This document shows, piece by piece, positions 56,668 through 64,000 of a stretch of DNA of 64,000 bases. A program made the position numbers and the translations under genes. The stretch's first letter is position 1; each line of letters starts with the position of its first letter. The notes below the pieces were generated by a model. The model had not been told where the DNA came from. It worked only from the letters and a program-made list of their open reading frames with translations, and ran no database searches. Source of the DNA: Lumbricus terrestris (lineage: Eukaryota > Annelida > Clitellata > Crassiclitellata > Lumbricidae); contig OX457043.1 of NCBI GenBank assembly GCA_949752735.1, positions 37,880,605-37,944,604 of the forward strand. The letters run 5' to 3'.

Positions 56668-59453
56668 CAAAGGTTCTCAACCGGTGTGTCGCATAAAACT
56701 GGTGTGTCACGAATAGACTGGCGGTGTGTCGCACAAAACTGATGTGTCGCGAAGAATTGGTGTGTCGCGAATTCTCACAGAATACAACTGTTATTCTTGC
56801 ATTACATGGTCTCATCTACTTTAGCAATTTAGTGTGCATATATAGGCTGTGAGAAATCATAGCACTCTTTTTATCTACTCCATTTCATCGCAATCTGGAG
56901 CGGACACAATGTTTGTCCTGTATGTTCAAAATGCGTACATAGTAGCCTATATGTGACACTGGGGTCAAAACCTGTCACATGTTGTTTTGACTTTTTTATT
57001 CAATCATATTCTATAGCTAATCTGCTTCAAAATAATTTTACAGGATGAAAATATCTTTTTTATAACTGAAGTTATACTCGTTTGATTCTGTAATTTGTAA
57101 AATCACAACAAGTGAGAAAATGCTCAAAATTTCAGAATATTTGTGTCATAAAATTCCTTAGCAACCACTGTTTTATTCTTCTGCAATTTTGCTGGTCAAT
57201 ACATGGTTATATTCTGTATCAAACGCAGCAAATGGCATGAAAATCGAGCCACTATTTTCAAAATTGTGATAGAATAAGAGGCACTTGTGGAATTTAAGAA
57301 TGCGAATAAATGACTTAATGAAAATAATGGAACCAAATGCCTGCAAGCGGAGAAGGCAGTCTGTTCATCGTCGACAGGAAATAGGATGTAGGTTATGAAT
57401 CTCTTGCTTCAAACAAATAATTAACCATTCTGCTCATTCTAAGAACGATTATTCATATGTAAGCCCATTCATAATTAAACTATGTGGAAATAGGCCTATT
57501 TATTGCGACCGATAGAACATATAGGCGGTTCGAGTGTTGTGTACATAAGATGATTTGACTATCTATACATCAAAGAGCATGTAAGCAAAGAGTGGTCAGG
57601 TTATACGAATCAATTCTGTCCGAATAACAGCTTGAACTTGGTCTGATAATTGATAAATCATGTGAGACTTTTCAATCCTTATAAAGAATTTTAATTAGGC
57701 ATATCTACCCACTTATACAATGATTGTTCCTACTCAATACTCATATCTCGTAGGCCTACGACGTCCTAAGTAAATTGCGCTTGAAACAAGAATACATTTG
57801 ATCTATGTTGAGCTATTAATGCCAGTACGCCGACTAATCTAACTTGCCGTAGATCTACAGCTATGAAAAAGAAAGCCATGTTTGCCTAAATTGACATGCT
57901 GTCGGTGGACGGTAGTAGGCCTTATGGAGGATCTCTGAAAAATGAGCTAAACATTTAGGGCTTTCGCCTGATACGCATGTGAAAGACCGAAAGCCAGTCT
58001 CGCGAGACGTCTGGTAAACCATTAAGACTCTAAGAAAACTGGGTCAGAGGCGTGGTTTGAATAATTATCATAGTTGCTATGCTAAAGCGTCTATAATTTG
58101 GCCAAATTTGATCATTTACACAGGTAACATAATTTAGTAGGACCACACAATAACATATTGGAGGCATAATTTTATAAGTGGCACAGGGTTACAGAAAATA
58201 CTGGGTAGTCAGGTGGGTGTATGAAAATGCCGTCTTTCGTGGCGAATTTTAACTTTAAAAACATGCTTTCTGAAACACTATTTGAGAAAAAAATTCACAT
58301 CACTTGCATTCAAGTCATTTTTCTTCAACTAAATATTTGAATTTAAAATTTCTAATTGCATATATTGAAAGTAGAAATATTTCTCAATACGAATACATCA
58401 TAAAATGATATTTCATATTTTTGACCCCTCTCGCATGTTTTGTCTTATAGCGCAGAATATATTTCCCGACAAGCGACGGGTTTCGAGCGCCAGTGACACA
58501 TATATGAAATACTTTGTGGATGATGCGAAAATGTTCCCTCTTAGCCTACTTTACTATCTAGAGAACGCACTGAATAACTGTTATCCAATGTTGTAACATT
58601 CTACAACAGTGGGGAAAATTATATTTAAGAAACATAATTTCGCAGATGACAGCATGCTTGCGTATTCAGAGACAAACAACCATAATAAATCGCATGTCGC
58701 AGTCAAGGAGCCCTGAAATACCAATGGTCCGAACCTTTTAACTGAAAATTTTCTGTACTTTTCCAGTTATCTGTGACAATAATAATTATAATATTATTGG
58801 ACGTCTTGAGGGGCAGCATTTAGTTTCAGTGGCTAGTTGTCTTTGTCCAATGTTTTCATATACTTTGCAGTTCGCCTTGAACTATTAGGGTGGCCTGGAG
58901 CCTTGGACTATATGGGGTTATTTCATGATAACTTCATGCTCCTGTTGTTTTACCTAAAAAAGTTTTACATAGATACCCTGTCATGTTCATTCATTGGTCT
59001 CGTTAAAAGGGTAAAGCACCAAGCTTAAAGTGTCCCAGACCTCTGACTATGTTGCTACGCACCCGGTTTGCACCGATATTGCACTCACAAAGGCTGTCGA
59101 TCATCGAGTGCCTTACTATCCAAAGCAATCCAGGCGCAAAAATCCCATTAACTGAACAAGTAGGTCAAACAATTAACGTAGGCTATAATCCTAAAACGAC
59201 GCAGAATCATAGATTGAGATCGGTGGAATTTAAAATTTTTGAATCATTAAAAATTGAAAGCATTCAGTGTCAACATTTTCATTCATTAGAATTTCCTACA
59301 TTAAAAATAAATAAGCAAATTTAACTTAACATAAGCCTATTCTGATTTACACATATAGACAGTTTTTGACATAATATAACGACTGCATGGTGTGTCGCCA
59401 AATTTTGTTGTAAGTTTAGGTGTGTAGTGCACAAAAAAGGTTGAGAACCTCTG
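56668..59453. mobile_element. hAT-type element containing a family A element
   Basis: The ends CAAAGGTTCTCAACCGGTGT and GGTTGAGAACCTCTG are inverted. A perfect 8-bp duplication CTTTACAG flanks them (56660-56667, 59454-59461). GGTGTGTCGC motifs are repeated next to both ends. Without the nested element (56953-58499) it is about 1.24 kb. Short open frames inside (e.g. 59049-59324) show no recognised transposase motif. Confidence 0.9.
56953..58499. mobile_element. ATAT-TSD TIR element, family A, copy 2
   Basis: The ends GTGACACTGG and CCAGTGACAC are flanked by ATAT (56949-56952, 58500-58503). The first ~350 bp matches the reverse complement of 24650-24989. The last ~600 bp matches the reverse complement of 22541-23110. 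It is 1547 bp long and non-coding, nested in the hAT element. Confidence 0.88.
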
Positions 59454-60849
59454 CTTTACAGCATGGCTTCCAAAGTGGACATTACACCTCTATGCCCTAT
59501 TGGACATACAGGATATCTCAGGCCATGATAATAACAAATTTTCCATAGGAATATTTCTAGAACTCGCCAAAGCTTTTGATACTGTGGACCCCAAATCCTG
59601 TTGTACAAGCTGGAACATTATCGAGTAAAAAACAAGGCCCTCAAATGGTTCAAAAGTTATCTGAAATCCTGTTTTCAACAAGTCCTATGCAATGGTAAAT
59701 TATCCAGTTTCCAACTTATTATGTTTGGTGTTCCCCAAGGCTCGATATTAGGACCTCTCCTATTTTTAATATATATTAATGACCTTCCTAACTCAACTCA
59801 CATTCTACAATTTATTCTATTGCAGATGACACCAATGCACTCCTATCTAATGCTTTTTTATGACCAACTGATCTCAATGGCAAATGAAGAGCTAACTAAG
59901 GTTAATGGATGGTTCAAATCAAACAAGTTATCACTTAACCAATCTAAGCCAACTGCATTATATTTAGAGCCAGTAAGAAGTCTTTTCCACTTTCGAACCA
60001 GCAACTAGTAATAGATGATATGACAATTCCTTCTGTCTCCACCTCAAAGTTTCTTGGAGTCCATATTGATGAGCATCTAAAATGGAACATATTTCAGAAA
60101 TTTCAAAAAAGTCTTAAGAACATTCCACCCAATATACTAAAAAACTATACTTTGCACTCATCTACCCCACCTTACCTATTGTAACCTCATTTAGACTTCA
60201 ACTTATGAATCCCATCTTACAAGCATAAAGATACTCCCAAAAAAGCCGTTAGACTCATCACCAAGTCGCCCTTTAATACCCACACCAAGCTTCTATTCTT
60301 AGAACCTAACCTTCTTAACATCACTCAGATTAAATTTACCCAAACGTCTGAATTTATGTATAAATTCCATAGGAATAGAGTTCTACCACCTTGCTTCACA
60401 TCCTACTTTAACAAAGCGGAGCATCTCAATATAACCAGAAGTAAATGTGGCTACATATGCATCTATCCTAGGGCTTATACATGCAAATTATCTATTAAAT
60501 ACCAGGGACCCCTAACATGGAACAGCCTGCCGTTAAATCTTAACTCTTTCGTGTGTTTTCCTTTGTATGAACAAATAATGGCCATATTTATGAAAAGCAA
60601 TGTAGCTGCGATAGAGTTAAAACACCCATGGCCCTCGCACACTTTGTGAAAAGTAGTACACAGTGAGAAAGTGGCGCCTCTGGCAAGTGTACTCAGTCCA
60701 AAATGCGGCAATACAATTACTTTAAATTTCTCGTTTTTTACAAAGTTAATAGGTGAGTTCTAGAGTAAACTCACTTCTTAGGTATCTGCTGAAATTTTTC
60801 TAATTTCCAGGGATTTTCAAGGTCTCAAGTTAATGTCAGTCGTACTATG

Positions 60850-63165
60850 GCTACACGCTCATTATCGTTCGACTATATTCACTCATCCGACCAACTTAGA
60901 CAACTCGGCGGGTATTCTGCTACAATTCCCCGTGTGGCAAGAAAGACTCGGAAAATTATATTTAAATTTCGACTTTGGTGACCGCTTCTTCAGCCCCTCT
61001 GGACAACGCAATGACTTTCTTCTCCACCGTGCCCTCCTGCACTGGCTCCTTCGCATTCGTTCTTCCGCATTGCAACTCTGAATGTGCGATTGCTACAGAC
61101 GAAATACATACCAGTTGCTGGCCTCATCACGGCGAGTGAGCTTGATGTTCTTGATGTCACGGAATCATAGAATTCCACCTCAGAGGACGTTGCTGTTCGT
61201 CGCGCTGCAGTCCCTGGCTATTCCTTCATTGACCAACCGAGATCCAACTCTCAGGAAGTGACCACATGGGGCAGTGGTGTCATCGTCTGCCATCGAAGCT
61301 CCATTCGCACGAAGAAGATCAATCTCTGCCAAGTACCATCGACGCTCGAAGCGCTTGCTGGTTCCATATTCTCTAAGCGAGGTCCTGTAATCCTCCTGGC
61401 AATCTTCCGGCCCGACTCTTCTTCACCAGCCTTGGCGTTTTTCGAAGAGTTTTCAGTCATGCACGAACAGTTCGCTACTTGATTGGTCCTTCTTAGGAGA
61501 CCTCAATGAGTCTTCAGTGGAAACCATCTTCCTAAATATGTTGATGATAGCTACTTGCTGATCCCAGCTTCTTGCATTGACACCACTCTTTCTGAACTTG
61601 ACCACATATCACAGTGGGCATACATTAGCAATCTAAAACTAAATCAAGCTAAGACCAATGCAAAGAACATCAGGCGACCTAGGTCTAAAGCTATTGCTCT
61701 CCCTACCCCCATCTTGGGCATCGAGGGGGTCCAGCAGATGGTTGCTTTGGGTGTCATCATTTCTGATCAGATTGGCTTTGAGGCTCACATTAACAAATTA
61801 TGCTGCAAAGCCGGGCAATCCATGTTTGATTTATGTGTTTTGGTCGCTCACGGCCTCCACGGTCAACGTCTGTTTGACGTCACTAGAGCTACTATTCTCT
61901 ACTCATCTACAATCAGCAATATTCTTGACAAGTTGCTTCCACTCTATGGTACCAAGTTCCGCGTTCGACCACTTGCTGTTTGGTTCGACTGTGATTGTCA
62001 TAAACTGTGTCGTCGGACCCGCTGCTTTGAACGGCGTTTTCGACGCTCTAAAGATCCAGAAGATCGCCTTGTCTGGATCAATCAACTGCACTCCCTCTAC
62101 CGTCTCTATCGTCAGAAAGAGTCGACATATTGGGAGGATTTGGTTATCAGGAACTCTAAGAATCCTAAACGTCTCTGGTCTGCTATCTCCGGTATACTGG
62201 GTCGATCCTCCCATTCAACTTCGAATCCTTCGTTCACAGCGGACGATTTTCTACTGATGCGCAAAAAAGAAACTGGACGATCTTCGTGATTCTACCGCCA
62301 ATTCAACACCGCCTTCCTACACTCCTACCAAGTCGGCTTTCAACGATTTTCAACCGATCCTTGAATCAGAACCACGTCATCTCCTTTCTACTTCTAATTT
62401 AAAATCATGTGAATTAGACCCTCTCCCTTGGCTTGTTAGTGTAGATATACTTGTACCCTTCCTGCTGTACTTATTTAATAGGTCTCTTGCAGAAGGTCAC
62501 CTTCCAGCATCTGAGAAACGTGCTCTTGTATTTCCCTCTCTCAAGCAGCCAAACCTGGATCCTAGCTTGTGCCAAAATTATCGCCCTATTGCAAATCTTT
62601 CCTTTCTCTCCAAGACTTTAGAGCGACTTGTTTCTTTGCAACTTCTCCCTTATCTTGAGCAATCGGGTCTTCTACCTCCCAGACAATCTGGCTTTAGAGC
62701 TCACCACTCGACTGAAACTGCTCTTCTTTCTCTTCTTTCTACTACATCGTCTTGAAACTTCTTTTGGTCTTAGTGGCCTTTCTTGGTTTCGTTCATATCT
62801 TACTGACCGTACCCAAATGCTTATACTCGCACCTCATGGGTTTCTGTTAAATTTGGAGTTACTCAAGGATCCGTACTAAATCCACTTCTTTATATCTTGT
62901 TTACAGCTGATATTCCTCTTCTCTTTGCTAAACACTCACATCTATGCTGATGATGTCCAAACTTTTGTTCATGGCTCCTCTTCCCAAAATCTTGCTCTCT
63001 GTCAGTCTATCGAATCTCTTTCTGCTGATCTCAATTGTTGGATGTCCTCAAATCGTCCTTCGCTCAACTCTTCCAAAACTCAGTTGATCTGGTTGGGCAC
63101 TCGTCAACAGCTTAATAAGCTTGATTACGTTTTACTTGCCAACAGTGATTCCGTTAAGGTTTGAG
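60850..63165 (+). mobile_element. L2/CR1-like LINE C, interrupted by a different LINE piece
   Basis: The endonuclease region (61050-61500) shows IATLNVRLLQTKYIPVAGLI, DVAVRRAAVPGYSFIDQPR-like sequence, WGSGVIVCHRSSIRTKKINL and LGDLNESSVE. After a foreign 394-bp piece, the linker KLLPLYGTKFRVRPLAVWFD and RRTRCFERRFRRSKDPEDRL follows. The RT start (EKRALVFPSLKQPN, NYRPIANLSFLSKTLERLVS) comes next, then a deletion of the FDTVDH block. YADDVQTFVHGSS and LNSSKTQLIWLGTRQQLNKL complete it. The region before 61050 may be its linker or ORF1 end. Inactive. Confidence 0.82.
61525..61918 (+). pseudogene. RT fragment of another LINE clade inside LINE C
   Basis: The frame reads KYVDDSYLLIPASCIDTTLS, ELDHISQW, LKLNQAKTN, PTPILGIEGVQQMVALGVII, INKLCCKAGQSMFDLCVLVA and GLHGQRLFDVTRATI. 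This is RT motif C (xDD) and thumb of a Jockey-like LINE unrelated in sequence to LINE C. It lies in the same orientation and is open into the following LINE C linker. Confidence 0.7.
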
Positions 63166-64000
63166 TTCTTAGAGTCATGGACACATCACATCAAAAAAGT
63201 TGGAGTCCACACCAAATGGATGAGAGTCATGGACTCCACACCCATCCATTTTTGGAGTCCCATCAGGCCAAAGTAAGACAAATGTAAAAATTCCGAACTT
63301 CTTATATCACAGGCAACAAAAACCATTAGGCCTAAAAAATACGAAGTTTTGCGTAGGCCACGCAATAGGCCTATGCAAAACTTCGTATTTTTTACCCGCT
63401 CATTCTGTTGCAACTCGCAGATTTTGCGAACAGCCACATGCGTAAGCAAACATTAGCTCTAACCCTCCTCCGTTTACAAAAGTTCATTTAGGCTAGCTAA
63501 AATCGGCCATAAAATTCATTTTACCGTTGGCCATTTTTTGTGTGTTAAAATCTGAAGTTGTCGATATCAATACAGAAAATAACAAGTCATAAACTCATAA
63601 ATCATTGCCAGCTTCTCCAGAGGTAGGCTAAATTGGAATGAAATATAGGCCAGTGCTTAATCTAGACGTCTCTGGGGGGTGAACTTTCCCCCCCAGGATT
63701 GACATTCCCCCCCAGAAAAATTTGACAAAATGTTATTGGTTTTTAGTAACTTTTTTTATCGTTGTTTTACTTGAAGTGTTATAATATACCGTGATATCAT
63801 TTACTATTATATGATTATAATGACATTATTTACTACTATAACATACAATACTATCATGTTGCAATGAGTATAACTTACTGTACCGTAAATATTTTTGTAT
63901 AAACACTATTTTTCTAACTAAAATCAGAGAAGACATCTCCTCCAGAATTTTTTTTCAAAATGATAATAGTATTTAGTTGCTGTTTAGTGCTTACATCACT
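63166..64000. other. unassigned end region with a hairpin and hAT-like end
   Basis: GAGTCATGGAC...TTGGAGTCC motifs are repeated at 63170-63265. A near-perfect hairpin follows (63333-63394). CAGTGCTTAATCTAG at 63653 with runs of G and C resembles 45579-45620. No gene recognised. Confidence 0.45.
63333..63394. repeat. 27-bp inverted repeat with 8-base loop
   Basis: The left arm (63333-63359) and right arm (63368-63394) are complementary at 26 of 27 positions, the exception being G-T. The core is ATACGAAGTTTTGC / GCAAAACTTCGTAT. It would form a strong hairpin in RNA or single-stranded DNA. It is not obviously the end of a recognised element. Confidence 0.85.

Larger units (their letters stand above)
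55575..60650 (+). mobile_element. LINE D (L2/CR1/Jockey-like), split by adjacent and nested transposons
   Basis: The first part (55575-56031) encodes an RT start: THSSGLDYLNSQELAPLL, KLAKLIPIHKQGSRTEVSNY, RPISILPFFSKFFQKIM. The second part (59454-60650) encodes HGFQSGHYTSM, DLPNSTHIL-type RT, MFGVPQGSILGPLLFLIYIN, SNKLSLNQSK, and a C-terminal domain with QGPLTWNSLPLNLNSF. Deleting the two insertions and one copy of each TSD joins INLIYPLQHGFQSGHYT in frame. Frameshifts near 55935, 59590 and 60005 inactivate it. The expected YADD box is damaged. Confidence 0.82.

Noticed and set aside
1..64000. Bacterial-style operons, Shine-Dalgarno sites or terminators
   Set aside because: Everything recognisable is eukaryotic transposon sequence; no prokaryotic gene arrangement is present.

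Overview
This window looks like a stretch of a metazoan genome, probably a marine invertebrate or early-branching deuterostome. The evidence is several clades of animal-type LINEs, tRNA-derived SINEs, hAT, mariner, piggyBac-like and P-element/THAP transposons, a spliceosomal intron, long minisatellites and AT dinucleotide islands. I cannot name the species from the sequence. I find no convincing single-copy host gene, rRNA gene, functional tRNA gene or CRISPR array. The window is essentially a transposable-element graveyard with a few young or intact pieces.

Layout. 1-3365: 3' end of a Ty3/gypsy-type LTR retrotransposon whose integrase precedes its reverse transcriptase (Gmr1-like order), with a ~1.09 kb LTR. 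3366-7600: minus-strand LINE debris with a 968-bp insertion. 7713-9165: a Helitron-like non-autonomous element and a broken mariner transposase. 9291-12475: a cluster of L2/CR1-like LINE fragments that mostly end in the same 3' tail. 13738-18418: an endonuclease/RT LINE split by a 1182-bp hAT element with perfect TSD and TIRs, followed by a hAT transposase relic that holds a piggyBac-like TTAA element. 19300-25600: LINE tails and a minus-strand RTE-like LINE split by a TIR element that made an ATAT target duplication and itself carries a Helitron-like element.

26545-29896: a degenerate coding relic, a CCATAGCAAC-rich minisatellite that flips orientation, a SINE and a six-fold 91-bp tandem array. 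29958-33377 (minus): the best preserved gene, a two-exon 858-codon THAP/P-element-type transposase with a complete zinc-finger domain and DDE residues. 35520-38635: two nested L2/CR1-like LINEs. 39990-42515: an AT-dinucleotide island that has collected a LINE, a SINE and a Helitron-like element. 42516-44560: a TIR transposon with a transposase relic. 44220-44935 recurs almost unchanged at 49640-50354. 45683-47854: an element with inverted CGATCGACTCG-type arrays around a degenerate array holding six perfect CRE palindromes. 47865-48995: an 86-bp minisatellite interrupted by a LINE copy with a 16-bp TSD and a 94-bp perfect inverted duplication. 52345-54640: a LINE with an inverted 5' part. 55575-60650: a LINE whose reading frame is interrupted by two adjacent transposons, one of which contains a third. 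60850-63165: an L2-like LINE interrupted by a piece of another LINE clade.

How the parts relate. The SINEs share their 3' tail with the L2/CR1-like LINEs and were presumably moved by that machinery. The ATAT-TSD elements, Helitron-like elements and small hAT/mariner elements are non-autonomous and would need transposases or helicases encoded elsewhere. Nesting order gives relative ages, and restored LINE reading frames fix several insertion boundaries to the base.
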